A stretch of 64,000 nucleotides of DNA, taken from the NCBI RefSeq assembly GCF_900156645.1, contig NZ_FTOC01000001.1:310001-374000 (forward strand), in the 5' to 3' direction. Shown here piece by piece: positions 36,713 through 47,110 of this stretch (the first letter of the stretch is position 1; each line of letters starts with the position of its first letter). This DNA comes from Salimicrobium flavidum. Its GTDB lineage: Bacteria; Bacillota; Bacilli; Bacillales; Halobacillaceae. The notes beneath the pieces are model-generated. The model saw only the letters and a list, made by a program, of their open reading frames with translations, made no database searches and had not been told where the DNA came from. The position numbers and the translations under genes were made by a program.

Positions 36713-37594
36713 TCATTCATTACTGACAAGTACACGTAACGGTTTGATTATTCCTTCTTTTTCCGGATGATCCTGGTAAAGAGCAAGGATCTCATTCTCG
36801 AAAACAGCAGAATGGATGTTTCCACTTACCCATCCCTCAGGAACATAGAATCGCTCCCCGTTTTTTATCATAGCTGCTTCTTTCTCCGAAACTTTCCATT
36901 CGGGTAGATGCGGCACAGCTCTTTGCATAGGTAATAATGTTTCTTTGATAATTTCTTTGTTCAGATCCTCGAGTCTTACACAGTCTTTTTCCTGGAAATC
37001 TCCGGTTCCAAGACGTTTCAAAGACTTCATATGAGCAGGGAGACCCAGCGCTTTTCCTATATCAGCGCAAAGCGTCCGTATGTATGTCCCTTTTGAACAG
37101 AGCACCCGTATTTTGAAAGTGTTCTCACTCAGTCTTTCACTCCAGGCCAATTCATGAATAGTCACTTGTCTTTCGGGTCTTTCAACTTCAATCCCTTCCC
37201 GGGCATACTCGTATAACCTTCGACCTCCCACCTTGACGGCGGAATACATGGGAGGAACTTGAGTTATTTCTCCTGTAAACGTCTTCAGGACATTCTGTAT
37301 GTCTCTATCCGAAAGCGAAGGAACTTCAGCTTCAGCAATCACTTCACCTGTAGCATCTTCAGTTTCCGTTGCAGTACCGAGCGACACGACCGCTTCATAC
37401 GTTTTTTGTGTATCCGTCAAAAAAGGCACAAGTTTCGTAGCCTGCCCGATACAAAGAGGCAGGACTCCTTCTACATCTGGGTCCAGAGTGCCGGTATGTC
37501 CAACTTTTTTTGTTCCGGCAATCTTTCTCACCTTCACCACGCAATCATGGGAAGTTAATCCAGAAGGTTTCCATAAAGGTAGTATTCCATTCAT
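36713..37594 (-). CDS. truB: tRNA pseudouridine-55 synthase
   Basis: 293 aa; isomerises U55 in the T-loop of tRNAs. The catalytic aspartate lies in GTLDPDVEGVLPL (near residue 38-40), preceded by KPSGLTSHDCV; YEYAREGIEVERPER and the late RTLCADIGKAL blocks are family hallmarks. A C-terminal PUA-like region ends it. It lies 15 nt before ribF and 53 nt after rbfA, with a stem-loop in that gap. Confidence 0.96.
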   Translation of the reverse strand: MNGILPLWKPSGLTSHDCVVKVRKIAGTKKVGHTGTLDPDVEGVLPLCIGQATKLVPFLTDTQKTYEAVVSLGTATETEDATGEVIAEAEVPSLSDRDIQNVLKTFTGEITQVPPMYSAVKVGGRRLYEYAREGIEVERPERQVTIHELAWSERLSENTFKIRVLCSKGTYIRTLCADIGKALGLPAHMKSLKRLGTGDFQEKDCVRLEDLNKEIIKETLLPMQRAVPHLPEWKVSEKEAAMIKNGERFYVPEGWVSGNIHSAVFENEILALYQDHPEKEGIIKPLRVLVSNE

Positions 37595-37620
37595 TTACTG
37601 ATTCTCCTTCTATTATAAAT

Positions 37621-37651
37621 GTAACCCCGGTCTTTGAAAACCCGGGGTTAC
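37621..37651 (-). other. stem-loop overlapping the rbfA stop codon
   Basis: GTAACCCCGG and CCGGGGTTAC form a perfect 10 bp GC-rich stem around 11 nt, including the rbfA stop codon. The minus-strand sequence after it (ATTTATAATAG) is not a U-tract, so it may stabilise or process the message, or cause partial termination, rather than end it. Confidence 0.7.
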
Positions 37652-38001
37652 GCTTTATTCGTATCATTCAATTCCTTCAGCAGGGATTCGATGCGATTCC
37701 CTTGTTCTACAGCTTCATCCATTTCGAATGTAATTTCGGGTGTTTTTCTGAGACGAATCCTTTTACCGATTTCCGAGCGTATGAATCCTTTTGCTTTCGC
37801 AAGTCCTGCAAGAGTATCGTGGGTTTCGGATTCATCACCAAGAACTGTTATATAAACGGTAGCCTGTTGCAAATCTCCAGTAACTTCAGCATCTGTCACC
37901 GTAACGAAGCCTATGCGGGGATCTTTTATTTTTCGGCTGATTATATCACCGAGTTCTTTCTTTATCTGTTCTGCTACACGGTTTGCTCTCATTTCACTCA
38001 T
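37648..38001 (-). CDS. rbfA: ribosome-binding factor A
   Basis: 117 aa, the B. subtilis length. KH-type small protein that binds the 30S subunit during 16S rRNA maturation and cold adaptation. [20 protein letters not shown] at the start and [18 protein letters not shown] are characteristic. ATG at 37999-38001 is used; a GTG at 38013 would add four residues but overlaps the AGGTGA ribosome site. It follows ylxP closely in the nusA-infB operon. Confidence 0.95.
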   Translation of the reverse strand: MSEMRANRVAEQIKKELGDIISRKIKDPRIGFVTVTDAEVTGDLQQATVYITVLGDESETHDTLAGLAKAKGFIRSEIGKRIRLRKTPEITFEMDEAVEQGNRIESLLKELNDTNKA

Positions 38002-38021
38002 TTTGTCTTTCACCTACCTTC

Positions 38022-38300
38022 TTACAAGCGTTCTACCACAGTATCAGTTCGTTCAAACTCCGGGAAAGAGTCAATGAAATGAAGTACTTTCTGTATCGTC
38101 TGTTCCGCTTTTTTATAATCATAGGAAATGGTGACAATGCCCAGTCTGGTCCGTTGCCATACATCCTGAAACTCAATCTCACTTACGGAGACATTGAATT
38201 CATTTTGAATCCTGGATTGAACACGGCGCAGAACCGCTCTTTTCTCTTTGAGCGATTGAGCACCGTAAATCATTCCATCCACTTCAGCACTTACAATCAC
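38022..38300 (-). CDS. ylxP: DUF503 protein YlxP
   Basis: 92 aa conserved protein between infB and rbfA in most Firmicutes; the family has been linked to ribosome assembly but lacks a settled activity. [20 protein letters not shown] and the [12 protein letters not shown] block are typical. The start is GTG, overlapping the infB stop (GTGA), so translation is coupled. Confidence 0.92.
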   Translation of the reverse strand: MIVSAEVDGMIYGAQSLKEKRAVLRRVQSRIQNEFNVSVSEIEFQDVWQRTRLGIVTISYDYKKAEQTIQKVLHFIDSFPEFERTDTVVERL

Positions 38301-40357
38301 GTACGTTCAATCTCTTCCATTACGAAAGGCTCAATGATGTCTCCTACTTTGATATCATTGAAATTCTTCACGGTGATTCCGCATTCATAGCCTTGCGCGA
38401 CCTCTTTTGCGTCATCTTTATAACGCTTAAGCTGATCGATTTCACCTTCGTGGATAACAACACCATCACGCACGACTCGGATGCCGGCATTTCTGTTGAT
38501 TTTACCATCCGTTACATAAGAACCGGCAATAGTACCGACCTTGGAAACTTTGTAAATTTCACGAACCTCTACCTGACCGATGATTTTCTCTTCAAATTCA
38601 GGATCGAGCATACCTTTCATTGCCGACTCTATTTCTTCAATAGCCTTATAAATGACATTGTGAAGTCTGATTTCAACATTTTCGGATTCCGCCGTCTTTC
38701 TTGCGTTCCCATCAGGACGGACGTTGAAGCCGATAATGACACCGTTCGATGCAGAAGCGAGAGAAACATCAGAATCTGTGATAGCGCCTACTCCCGTGTG
38801 AATGATATTCACCTTCACATCTTCAACTTCTATTTTTTCGAGAGATCCGGCCAATGCTTCGACAGAACCTTGAACATCTGCTTTGAGAATCAGGTTTATT
38901 TCTTTCAGTTCACCCTGTTGAATCTGTTCAAATAGATCATCCAGACTGACTTTTTGAGTAGAGCGTCGTTCGTCTTCGATTTTCTGCTGCTTTCTCGCCT
39001 CTCCGACGGACTTGGCTTTTTTCTCATCTTCAAATACGAGGAATTGATCCCCGGCACGTGGAACGTCGTTCAGACCTGTTACTTCCACCGGCATAGAAGG
39101 AGCTGCTTCTTTCACACGACGGCCGATATCATTGACCATGGCACGGACCCGTCCATACGTACTCCCTACTACAACAGAATCTCCTACCCGGAGTGTCCCG
39201 TTTTGTACAAGCAATGTCGCAATCGGACCTTTTCCTTTATCCAGTTCGGCTTCTATGACCGTACCAAAGGCAGGGCGATTCGGGTTCGCCTTCAGTTCTT
39301 CCATTTCGGAAACGAGAGTAATCATTTCAAGCAACTCATCAATACCGTCTCCCTTAACTGCGGACATTTTGACGAAAATCGTTTCCCCGCCATAGTCTTC
39401 AGCTACCAGTTCAAACTGCATGAGCTCCTGCATCACACGATCCGGGTTTGCCCCTTCTACGTCCATCTTGTTAACTGCTACGATAATCGGAACCTCTGCA
39501 GCCTTCGCATGGGAAATGGCTTCTCGGGTCTGTGGCATCACACCATCGTCAGCAGCAACCACAAGAATTGCTACATCAGTGACCTGAGCCCCGCGGGATC
39601 TCATACTCGTAAATGCTGCGTGTCCAGGTGTATCAAGGAAAGTGACCTTTTTACCGTTATCCTCGATCTGATAAGCTCCGATGTGCTGTGTAATCCCACC
39701 GGCTTCACCAGCAGTTACTTTCGTGTTACGGATAGAATCCAGAAGGGTTGTTTTACCGTGGTCTACGTGACCCATAATAGTAACCACAGCCGGACGTTCT
39801 TCAAGATCTTCAGGGTCGTCATCAAACGTCTGATTTTCTATATCCGTTTCATCCACCGCTTCTTTCTCCTCTACTTCCACACCGAATTCATCCCCGATCA
39901 GCTCAATCGTATCACTATCGAGCGTCTGGTTCTTGTTCGCCATTACTCCCATAAGGAGAAGCTTTTTCAGAATTTCAGAAGAATCTTTGTTCAACTTCTC
40001 AGAAAGTTCACTCACAGTAAGGGTACCTTCATAGGATATTTTCGAAGGTGTTTCATTCTTTTTCTTCGGTTTACTCTCCTGCTGTTTGTGAGCTTCCTGT
40101 TTCGTCTTCGCTTTTTTATTATTACTTTTCTTTTTCTTGGTCTTTTTCTCTGTGGTCTGTTTTTCTTCCTCTTTATCAGGTTTCTCTTCCTGATTTGTAG
40201 AAGGATTGAAAGTTTCGTCCAGCTTCTGCTGCGTTTCGTCTGAAATAGCAGACATGTGATTCGAAATTTCCATACCCATCTCTTTAAGCGTTTCAATCAC
40301 TTTTTTGTTCTCGACATTATTCTTCTTGGCGTATTCGTAAATTCTCATTTTACTCAT
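38297..40357 (-). CDS. infB: translation initiation factor IF-2
   Basis: 686 aa. An N-terminal IF2_N domain is followed by a lysine/glutamate-rich linker (about 55-105) and a second IF2_N, then the GTPase with GHVDHGKTT near 196, DTPGH near 240 and NKMD near 294, and the C1/C2 domains that bind initiator tRNA. ATG at 40355-40357 ([12 protein letters not shown]) is chosen; it lies 4 nt after the ylxQ stop. An earlier in-frame start would overlap ylxQ. The linker is low-complexity, hence the long unrelated open frame on the opposite strand. Confidence 0.97.
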   Translation of the reverse strand: MSKMRIYEYAKKNNVENKKVIETLKEMGMEISNHMSAISDETQQKLDETFNPSTNQEEKPDKEEEKQTTEKKTKKKKSNNKKAKTKQEAHKQQESKPKKKNETPSKISYEGTLTVSELSEKLNKDSSEILKKLLLMGVMANKNQTLDSDTIELIGDEFGVEVEEKEAVDETDIENQTFDDDPEDLEERPAVVTIMGHVDHGKTTLLDSIRNTKVTAGEAGGITQHIGAYQIEDNGKKVTFLDTPGHAAFTSMRSRGAQVTDVAILVVAADDGVMPQTREAISHAKAAEVPIIVAVNKMDVEGANPDRVMQELMQFELVAEDYGGETIFVKMSAVKGDGIDELLEMITLVSEMEELKANPNRPAFGTVIEAELDKGKGPIATLLVQNGTLRVGDSVVVGSTYGRVRAMVNDIGRRVKEAAPSMPVEVTGLNDVPRAGDQFLVFEDEKKAKSVGEARKQQKIEDERRSTQKVSLDDLFEQIQQGELKEINLILKADVQGSVEALAGSLEKIEVEDVKVNIIHTGVGAITDSDVSLASASNGVIIGFNVRPDGNARKTAESENVEIRLHNVIYKAIEEIESAMKGMLDPEFEEKIIGQVEVREIYKVSKVGTIAGSYVTDGKINRNAGIRVVRDGVVIHEGEIDQLKRYKDDAKEVAQGYECGITVKNFNDIKVGDIIEPFVMEEIERT

Positions 40358-40361
40358 ACTC

Positions 40362-40685
40362 TCACCCCCGATTAGTTTCATCGAGTAACGACTGCATTTT
40401 CTTTGCGAACCCTTTATCTACAACTGCGATCGCGACTCGTCCCGATTTTCCGATGGCTTGAGAGATCGTCTGACGATCATCCACTTCGAAAATCGGTATT
40501 TGATAAAAGCTGCATTTGTCATTCAGCTTTTTTTTTGTCTGTTTTCCGGTGTCATTTGCATATAAAACAAGCTTGGCACGATTGGACTGGATATCCTTGA
40601 CGATGGATTCTTCTCCGACAGTCAATTTACCAGCCCGCATCGCAAGACCCAGGAAATCCAGATAGGTACTTTTACTCATCATCAT
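40362..40685 (-). CDS. ylxQ: L7Ae-family ribosomal protein YlxQ
   Basis: 107 aa RNA-binding protein of the L7Ae/L30e/S12e/Gadd45 family that binds kink-turns in B. subtilis. [20 protein letters not shown] is the conserved start of the fold and the [12 protein letters not shown] segment follows. The start is one of three consecutive ATG codons at 40677-40685, overlapping the end of ylxR. Confidence 0.93.
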   Translation of the reverse strand: MMMSKSTYLDFLGLAMRAGKLTVGEESIVKDIQSNRAKLVLYANDTGKQTKKKLNDKCSFYQIPIFEVDDRQTISQAIGKSGRVAIAVVDKGFAKKMQSLLDETNRG

Positions 40686-40947
40686 TCACCATTGATCTCA
40701 ACTCTTCGAAGAGTTCAGGTTCAATATTCGTGTTTAAATGTCTTGCTAGCAGCCCCTGATCTTCTGCCTTATCGATAGTAGAGAGACTTTTTGAAATATA
40801 AGCACCTCTGCCGTTTTTCTTACCGGTAGGATCAACAAAAACTTGATTCTCTTTGTTGCGTACTACTCGGATCAGCTGCTGTTTCGGTTTCATTTCCTGG
40901 GTGACTACACATTTACGCAAAGGAGTTTTCTTTTTCTGTTTAGGCAT
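40672..40947 (-). CDS. ylxR: YlxR (DUF448) RNA-binding protein
   Basis: 91 aa. Signature residues [18 protein letters not shown] and [14 protein letters not shown] match DUF448 (GRGAY motif). YlxR has been described as an RNase P modulator and nucleoid-associated regulator; function here is by family. It follows nusA by 18 nt and overlaps ylxQ. Confidence 0.94.
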   Translation of the reverse strand: MPKQKKKTPLRKCVVTQEMKPKQQLIRVVRNKENQVFVDPTGKKNGRGAYISKSLSTIDKAEDQGLLARHLNTNIEPELFEELRSMVNDDE

Positions 40948-40965
40948 GAAATCCCCCCTTTATTA

Positions 40966-42081
40966 TCAGTCTTCGTCAAATGTATCGGTATCTTCTACCC
41001 ACTCATCTTCTTCGAGTGCTGCATCTTCATCATCGAGAAGCCCGTCTTCACGCGCTTCCGTTTCACTTTTGATATCAATCTTCCAACCGGTCAATTTAGC
41101 AGCCAATCTAGCGTTCTGGCCTCTTTTTCCGATAGCGAGTGACAACTGGTAGTCCGGAACGATAACTGTAGTTGCCTGTTCTTCTTCGTTCACAAGAACC
41201 TTCATCACCTTCGAAGGACTTAGGGCATTGGTGACGTATGCGACCGGGTCTTCAGACCACTGTACGATATCTATCTTTTCACCTTTGAGCTCATCTACGA
41301 TCGTCTGCACACGTTGACCGCGCTGCCCGACACATGAACCTACAGGATCGATTTCAGGATCCTCGGCATAAACAGATATCTTCGAACGGTCTCCCGCTTC
41401 ACGGGCGACGGATGTAACCTCGACGGTCCCATCGTATATTTCAGGAACTTCCATTTCGAATAAACGTTTCAGTAAATTCGGGTGAGTCCTTGAAACATAG
41501 ACATGAGGACCTTTGTTATTATTCTCTACTTTGGTTACATATACTTTGAGACGGTCGTGCACATTGTAAGTCTCCGTCGGCATCTGTTCCCCTTCAGGCA
41601 ATCTCGCTTCAATTTTACCCAAGTTTACGTAGACGAACCGGTTATCTTTTCTCTGGATGATGCCAGTCATGATATCCTCTTCACGATCGACATATTCTCC
41701 GTAGATAATGCCTCTCTCTGCTTCGCGAACCCGCTGGGTCACTACTTGTTTGGCAGCCTGAGCAGCGATTCTTCCGAAATCTGCAGGAGTCACCTCCAGC
41801 TCTACGACATCTTCCACATCATAGTTGATATTCAGTTCTTTCGCTTCTTCTACAGAAATTTCCTGATTGCTATCCATCACTTCATCCACTACATGTTTCT
41901 GAGCGAATACCTTCATGCTACCTTCTTCTTCATTTATACTGACGCGTACGTTCGTTGCGGAATTGAAATTCTTTTTATACGCGGATATCAATGCAGCCTC
42001 TAAAGCTTCCATTAACAAATCCTTATCGATGCCCTTTTCTTTTTCCAAATAGTTCATGGCATCAAATAACTGTTGACTCAC
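40966..42081 (-). CDS. nusA: transcription termination/antitermination factor NusA
   Basis: 371 aa. It has an N-terminal RNA-polymerase-binding domain, an S1 domain (about 135-200), and two KH domains ([40 protein letters not shown]), as usual for Firmicutes, which lack the extra C-terminal repeats of E. coli. The tail is very acidic ([20 protein letters not shown]). It starts with GTG, 14 nt after rimP. NusA stimulates hairpin-dependent termination, relevant to the terminator in this operon's own leader. Confidence 0.96.
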   Translation of the reverse strand: MSQQLFDAMNYLEKEKGIDKDLLMEALEAALISAYKKNFNSATNVRVSINEEEGSMKVFAQKHVVDEVMDSNQEISVEEAKELNINYDVEDVVELEVTPADFGRIAAQAAKQVVTQRVREAERGIIYGEYVDREEDIMTGIIQRKDNRFVYVNLGKIEARLPEGEQMPTETYNVHDRLKVYVTKVENNNKGPHVYVSRTHPNLLKRLFEMEVPEIYDGTVEVTSVAREAGDRSKISVYAEDPEIDPVGSCVGQRGQRVQTIVDELKGEKIDIVQWSEDPVAYVTNALSPSKVMKVLVNEEEQATTVIVPDYQLSLAIGKRGQNARLAAKLTGWKIDIKSETEAREDGLLDDEDAALEEDEWVEDTDTFDED

Positions 42082-42095
42082 CTAAATCCACCCCT

Positions 42096-42572
42096 TTATT
42101 GATTAAACGTGACGGCCAAACGTGCTTTCGCTATTTTTTCGAATGGCACTTTCAGAGTTTTGCGTCTCGTTTTGATTCTGATTTCCACTTCTGCAACCTC
42201 TTCTGAAAAAGAGCGAAGCGTTCCTTCGAATTCTTTTTCTCCATCTACAGGTTCATACAGTTTCATATATACGTATTCCCCGACATATCGCTCAAAATCT
42301 TCTTTCTTCTTAAGCGGTCGCTCCGCTCCCGGGGAGGATACATCCAGAAAGTAAGGAAATTCAACAGGATTTTCTTCATCAAGCTTTTCACTCAATTTTT
42401 CAGAAACTATCCCGCACTCTTCAATATCGATTCCTTCTTCTTTATCAATGAAGACGCGAAGAAACCAGTTCTTTCCCTCTTTTTCGAATATAACATCGAC
42501 TAATTCTGCATTAAGATCCTGCAAGATCGGCATGACTAATTGTTCTGTGACTTTAATTACGTCCTGACTCAA
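42096..42572 (-). CDS. rimP: ribosome maturation factor RimP
   Basis: 158 aa protein for 30S assembly (YlxS in B. subtilis). VDVIFEKEGKNWFLRVFID and the SSPGAERPLKKKEDFER motif are family-specific; the C-terminal SH3-like domain follows. The start is TTG at 42570-42572, with AGGAGG 8 nt upstream. It heads the rimP-nusA-ylxR-ylxQ-infB-ylxP-rbfA-truB-ribF operon. Confidence 0.94.
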   Translation of the reverse strand: MSQDVIKVTEQLVMPILQDLNAELVDVIFEKEGKNWFLRVFIDKEEGIDIEECGIVSEKLSEKLDEENPVEFPYFLDVSSPGAERPLKKKEDFERYVGEYVYMKLYEPVDGEKEFEGTLRSFSEEVAEVEIRIKTRRKTLKVPFEKIAKARLAVTFNQ

Positions 42573-42616
42573 TCACACGACCTCCTTACACTATATTTTC
42601 TTTTTTTCATGAGAAA

Positions 42617-42717
42617 CCGCTATGATCATTATCATAGCGGCAGCAATAAGCGAGGAGAGGCTACTCAAAAATAGAAACAAAAGAGTGGGTGCACCCACTC
42701 TTTTATCCTCGCTTGCT
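42617..42717 (-). promoter_or_regulatory. structured leader of the rimP-nusA operon with nested terminator
   Basis: Minus strand order: an outer stem (AGCAA and GCGAGGA, 42706-42717, pairing with TCCTCGC and TTGCT, 42642-42656, with a 3 nt bulge) encloses a self-complementary terminator (42679-42704, arms AAAAGAGTGGGTG and its complement, then GTTTCTATTTTT). A second stem of 10 bp with a CATT loop (CCGCTATGAT, 42617-42640) follows. The inner hairpin can end polC transcripts; because a promoter lies upstream it is also in the rimP leader. Confidence 0.7.
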
Positions 42718-42738
42718 ATCACGTTTCGAACCATAATT

Positions 42739-42767
42739 AATATATCACAATTATTACCTGTACGCAA
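42739..42767 (-). promoter_or_regulatory. extended -10 promoter of the rimP-nusA-infB operon
   Basis: TTGCGT, 17 nt, TATATT with an upstream TGA (TGn) on the minus strand, directly after the polC stop and before the hairpins. The -35 is weak, but the extended -10 is good. Confidence 0.55.
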
Positions 42768-42772
42768 CTGGT

Positions 42773-45700
42773 CTAGAACAGCGATAGCTGGTTCTCATCC
42801 GGCATATCCGATAAACATCCATGTTCATCAAGGTACTCCAGTACCGTTTTCGAAATACGGCTTCTCTCTCTCAAATCCTGTTTGGATAAGAACTCGCCCT
42901 GTTCTCTCGCTTTAACGATGTTGATAGCAGCGTTAGTGCCCAGACCGTCCACAGCGTTGAAAGGAGGGATCAGCGTGTTGCCCTCCACCAGAAATTCTGA
43001 AGCCGTCGAGCGGTAAAGATCCACACTTCCCAAATTATACCCGCGTTCACACATTTCAAGAGCGATTTCGAGAACTGTTAGGAGGCTTTTCTCTTTAGGT
43101 GTCGCTTCCAGACCTTTCTCCTGAATGTCTTCGATCCTTCCTCTGATTGCATTCGACCCTTTCACCATCGTATCGAGTTCGAAGTCGCTTGCTCTTACGG
43201 TGAAATAAGCTGCATAAAAATAGATAGGATAGTGGACTTTGAAGTAGGCGATCCGGACTGCCATCAGCACGTATGCCGCTGCGTGCGCTTTCGGGAACAT
43301 ATATTTGATTTTTTTACAGGAATCGATGTACCAGTCAGGCACGCCGTGCTTTTTCATTTCTTCGATCCATTCGTCTTCGAGGCCACGGCCTTTCCGTACA
43401 AATTCCATGATCTTAAAGGCAAGACCAGGCTCAAGACCTTTGTGCATCAAGTATACCATGATGTCATCCCGGCACCCGATCACTTCAGGAAGGGTGCATA
43501 TACCATCACTGATCAACTGTTCCGCATTTCCAAGCCACACGTCCGTCCCATGGGAAAGCCCGGAGATGATTACAAGTTCCGCAAAGGTCTTCGGTTTCGT
43601 ATCTTCAAGCATCTGGCGGACGAATCTTGTACCGAATTCCGGAACTCCAAGCGTACCCGTTTTGCAATTGATCTGTTCTGCAGTCACTCCCAGTACATCA
43701 GGTCCACTGAATATTTTCATGACTTCCTCGTCATCCACGGGGATATCATTCGGATCGATGCCGGACAAATCCTGGAGCATACGGATGACGGTAGGATCAT
43801 CGTGACCGAGAATATCAAGCTTCAGAAGATTATCGTGAATAGAGTGAAAGTCGAAATGCGTTGTACGCCAATTGGATTCCGTATCATCCGCAGGAAATTG
43901 GATCGGTGAGAAATCATAAATGTCTTTATCATCCGGAACGACTATGATACCTCCGGGGTGCTGGCCTGTCGTCCTTTTAACTCCGGTACACCCCTGCACG
44001 AGCCTGTCCACTTCGGCGTTCTTATACTGCAGCTGATGATCGGAAGCGTACCCCTTCACAAACCCGTAAGCCGTTTTTTCAGCTACCGTACCGATCGTTC
44101 CGGCACGGTACACCTTGTCTTCACCGAATAATTCTTTTGTGTAGTCATGAGCTCTCGGCTGGTATTCACCTGAAAAGTTCAAGTCGATATCGGGCACTTT
44201 GTCCCCTTTGAACCCGAGGAACGTTTCAAAAGGTATATCCTGCCCGTCTTTCTTATAGGCAGCACCGCATTCAGGACAATGTTTATCCTCGAGGTCAAAA
44301 CCACTTCCCACGCTTCCATCTGTGAAAAATTCGTGGTTTTGACAGGACGGACAAACATAGTGAGGAGGAAGAGGATTCACTTCGGTAATATCCGTCATCG
44401 TAGCCACAAAAGATGATCCGACAGACCCCCTTGAACCTACAAGATACCCATCTTTCAAAGATTTCGTCACGAGTTTCTGTGAAATCAGGTAGATAACAGC
44501 AAATCCATTACCGATGATACTTTCAAGCTCCCTCTCAAGACGATTGACGACAAGATCCGGCAAGTCTTCCCCATAAAGTCCCTTCGCCTTGTTGTAGGAC
44601 ATATCCCTGATTTCCTGATCCGCCCCATCGATATTCGGGGTATACAGATCTTCTTTTACCGGATGGACTTCTTCCATTATACCGGCAATTTTTTGAGTAT
44701 TGGTTACCACTACTTCTTTGGCCTTCTCTTCTCCGAGGAAGGAAAATTCATTGATCATCTCCTCCGTCGTTTTGAAATGGACATCCGGCAATGTCTGACG
44801 GTTCAGTGGATTTCCGCTTTGAGAAGCGATCAGCACCTGTCTGTACAATTTATCGTGCTCATCTATATAGTGAGTGTTGCCCGTAGCGGTCACCGGTTTA
44901 TTCAATTTATCACCGAGTTCCGTTAATTTTTTCAGAATATCATACACTTGAGCTTCCGTTTGCAGAATGTCTTTTTCAATCAGATGGGCATAATTTCCGA
45001 CAGGCTGAATCTCAATATAATCATAGAATTCAGCAACTTTTTCCGCTTGTTCTTCGGATTTTTGCATCATCGTTTCGAACAATTCCCCTTTATCGCACCC
45101 GGATCCTACAATAAGTCCTTCCCTGTGCATGGTAAGACGGGAACGGGGGATGCGTGGTACGCGATAGAAGTAATCGATGTGCGATTCAGACACAAGCCGG
45201 TACAAATTTTTCAACCCGGTATCGTTCTTCGCGAGTATCGTGCAGTGACTCGGTCTCGAACGCTGATATGCTTTTCCTTCCCCCATGTAATCGTTCAGAT
45301 TCAGGTGATTCGTAATCTCTTTTTCTTCGATCGCTTTCTTAAGTAACTTCCAAAGCAGATAACCGGTTGCCTCCGCATCATATATCGCTCTGTGATGCTG
45401 GGTAAGTTCGATATCGAACTTTTTACAAAGGGTATTAAGTCGATGATTTTTAAGTTCAGGGAGTAGGAATCTCGCCAATTCCAACGTATCAATCACAGGA
45501 TTACTAGATTTATCGAGCCCTACTGATTCGTAACCCGTATTCAAAAAACCCATATCGAAACTAGCATTATGAGCGACCAGAATTTCATCAGCGGCCCAGG
45601 ATTTGAAATCGTTCAGAACCTCTGAGATCTCAGGAGCGTCTCGCACCATGTCATCGGTGATTCCTGTAAGTTCGACGGTCGTCTCCGAAAGCGGCTGGTG

Positions 45701-47053
45701 TGGGTTCGCGAAGGATTCAAAACGATCCACGATTTCTCCCTCGTGAATTTTCACCGCTGCAAGCTCGATGATTTTGTCATAGACTGCAGACAGGCCAGTA
45801 GTCTCTACGTCGAAAACAACGTACGTCGAATCTTTCAAAGAGCGATCCTGTGGTTCATATGCAATCGGCACTCCATCATTCACGAGATTCGCTTCCAGCC
45901 CATAGATGATCTGAATCCCATGTTTCTCCCCGGCTGCGTGAGCATCCGGAAAAGCCTGGGCTACCGCATGATCCGTAATCGCTACGGCTTCATGACCCCA
46001 TGCAGCTGCCTGTTCCACCAGCTTCGAAGGAGAAACGGGAGCATCCATCTGGCTCATGGTAGTATGAGCATGCAATTCCACACGTTTTTCCCCATCCGGA
46101 GCGGTGTCTTCCCGTTTCTTGACTTTCACTTCATTGATGTCATTCACCATCATCGTCAGTTCATTGGTGAAATTATCCGTCTGAATGCCCCCGCGCATTT
46201 TGATCCACATGCCGGCCTTAATCTGTTTGAAAGATGCTGCCTGATCATCGCCCCGGGAGAACATTTTCACTGAAAAAGAATCAGTGTAATCCGTAACTTT
46301 CAACAGAAGAAGGTGACGTCCGGAACGGAGTTCTTTTATCTCGGCGTCAAATATATATCCCTGCAGGACAATACGACGTTCTTCCTCCTCTATCGAGGAC
46401 ATAGGCACCGGTTCATCCTGTATTTTATATCCTATTTCCACAGGTCCTTTCGGAGCCGTCGTTTCTTTCACCTTCTCCTTCTCTTTCACTGCTTTCTTCA
46501 TCAATTCCTGGTCTTCCTGTTTTCTTTCTTCTTTGAATTTAGTGACTTCCTCCCCCTGGTCCTGCACCCTCACTTTCAATTGACAGGAAGGAAGGCCTGC
46601 TTCTTTGCAGAATTGGAGGAATGGCTGCTGTAATTTCTTTTTAATAGCTTCCCCTTCAGCTTCATTTCTGCAGGTTAACATAACTTTATTACCGTCGATT
46701 TCAGGCTTCTGTTCACATACATAGTCTTTATAGGCGGGAGACATATCCGTCATCATTCTCGTGAACACTCTCCAGTAATCGAGCAGTGTTTCTTCATCAA
46801 AGGAAGCATCCGTTTCACTCTCAAAGCTTACTGTCGCTAAAGATTGAAAGGTCGATTGCAGACTTTTTGTGAACAGTTCATAAACCGAAGCAGGTAACAT
46901 ATGCGGGAAATAGAAGTGAAAATGCCAACGTTTTTCCGTCCTGTACACTGAAAGTTTGCGTAGTTCACTGTCTTTGAAATATTCACGGGCATCTTCCGGT
47001 AACTGCAGCTGTTCTATCAGGTAATGCATCTTTTCCTGACTATTGACGCTCAA
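42773..47053 (-). CDS. polC: DNA polymerase III alpha subunit PolC
   Basis: 1426 aa, the replicative polymerase of Gram-positive bacteria (1437 aa in B. subtilis). N-terminal region, OB domain (about 235-320), PHP domain split by the 3'-5' exonuclease ([20 protein letters not shown] near 414), a four-cysteine zinc site (CPSC and CPEC, about 900-930), then the palm with [15 protein letters not shown] and the fingers/HhH tail. No intein or gap. The start is TTG with GGGAGG 8 nt upstream. It follows proS, and the rimP promoter begins right after its stop. Confidence 0.97.
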   Translation of the reverse strand: MSVNSQEKMHYLIEQLQLPEDAREYFKDSELRKLSVYRTEKRWHFHFYFPHMLPASVYELFTKSLQSTFQSLATVSFESETDASFDEETLLDYWRVFTRMMTDMSPAYKDYVCEQKPEIDGNKVMLTCRNEAEGEAIKKKLQQPFLQFCKEAGLPSCQLKVRVQDQGEEVTKFKEERKQEDQELMKKAVKEKEKVKETTAPKGPVEIGYKIQDEPVPMSSIEEEERRIVLQGYIFDAEIKELRSGRHLLLLKVTDYTDSFSVKMFSRGDDQAASFKQIKAGMWIKMRGGIQTDNFTNELTMMVNDINEVKVKKREDTAPDGEKRVELHAHTTMSQMDAPVSPSKLVEQAAAWGHEAVAITDHAVAQAFPDAHAAGEKHGIQIIYGLEANLVNDGVPIAYEPQDRSLKDSTYVVFDVETTGLSAVYDKIIELAAVKIHEGEIVDRFESFANPHQPLSETTVELTGITDDMVRDAPEISEVLNDFKSWAADEILVAHNASFDMGFLNTGYESVGLDKSSNPVIDTLELARFLLPELKNHRLNTLCKKFDIELTQHHRAIYDAEATGYLLWKLLKKAIEEKEITNHLNLNDYMGEGKAYQRSRPSHCTILAKNDTGLKNLYRLVSESHIDYFYRVPRIPRSRLTMHREGLIVGSGCDKGELFETMMQKSEEQAEKVAEFYDYIEIQPVGNYAHLIEKDILQTEAQVYDILKKLTELGDKLNKPVTATGNTHYIDEHDKLYRQVLIASQSGNPLNRQTLPDVHFKTTEEMINEFSFLGEEKAKEVVVTNTQKIAGIMEEVHPVKEDLYTPNIDGADQEIRDMSYNKAKGLYGEDLPDLVVNRLERELESIIGNGFAVIYLISQKLVTKSLKDGYLVGSRGSVGSSFVATMTDITEVNPLPPHYVCPSCQNHEFFTDGSVGSGFDLEDKHCPECGAAYKKDGQDIPFETFLGFKGDKVPDIDLNFSGEYQPRAHDYTKELFGEDKVYRAGTIGTVAEKTAYGFVKGYASDHQLQYKNAEVDRLVQGCTGVKRTTGQHPGGIIVVPDDKDIYDFSPIQFPADDTESNWRTTHFDFHSIHDNLLKLDILGHDDPTVIRMLQDLSGIDPNDIPVDDEEVMKIFSGPDVLGVTAEQINCKTGTLGVPEFGTRFVRQMLEDTKPKTFAELVIISGLSHGTDVWLGNAEQLISDGICTLPEVIGCRDDIMVYLMHKGLEPGLAFKIMEFVRKGRGLEDEWIEEMKKHGVPDWYIDSCKKIKYMFPKAHAAAYVLMAVRIAYFKVHYPIYFYAAYFTVRASDFELDTMVKGSNAIRGRIEDIQEKGLEATPKEKSLLTVLEIALEMCERGYNLGSVDLYRSTASEFLVEGNTLIPPFNAVDGLGTNAAINIVKAREQGEFLSKQDLRERSRISKTVLEYLDEHGCLSDMPDENQLSLF

Positions 47054-47077
47054 AATTATGTCCTCCCTAACGGCAAT

Positions 47078-47106
47078 AATACCCCTGCTGCTAGAGCAAG
47101 GGTATT
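47078..47106 (-). terminator. hairpin after proS (weak terminator)
   Basis: AATACCCCTGCT pairs with GCAAGGGTATT, just after the proS stop. No U-tract follows on the minus strand, so termination would be partial and polC may be reached by readthrough. Confidence 0.55.
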
Positions 47107-47110
47107 CACT

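Noticed and set aside
38954-40243. Long plus-strand open frame (429 codons) opposite infB
   Set aside because: It mirrors the charged low-complexity linker and GTPase of infB; the product is Phe/Arg/Ser-rich nonsense with no ribosome site. It arises from few stop codons opposite GAA/AAA/GAC codons.
42773-47053. Possible intein or insertion in polC
   Set aside because: The length (1426 aa) and motif order match normal PolC.
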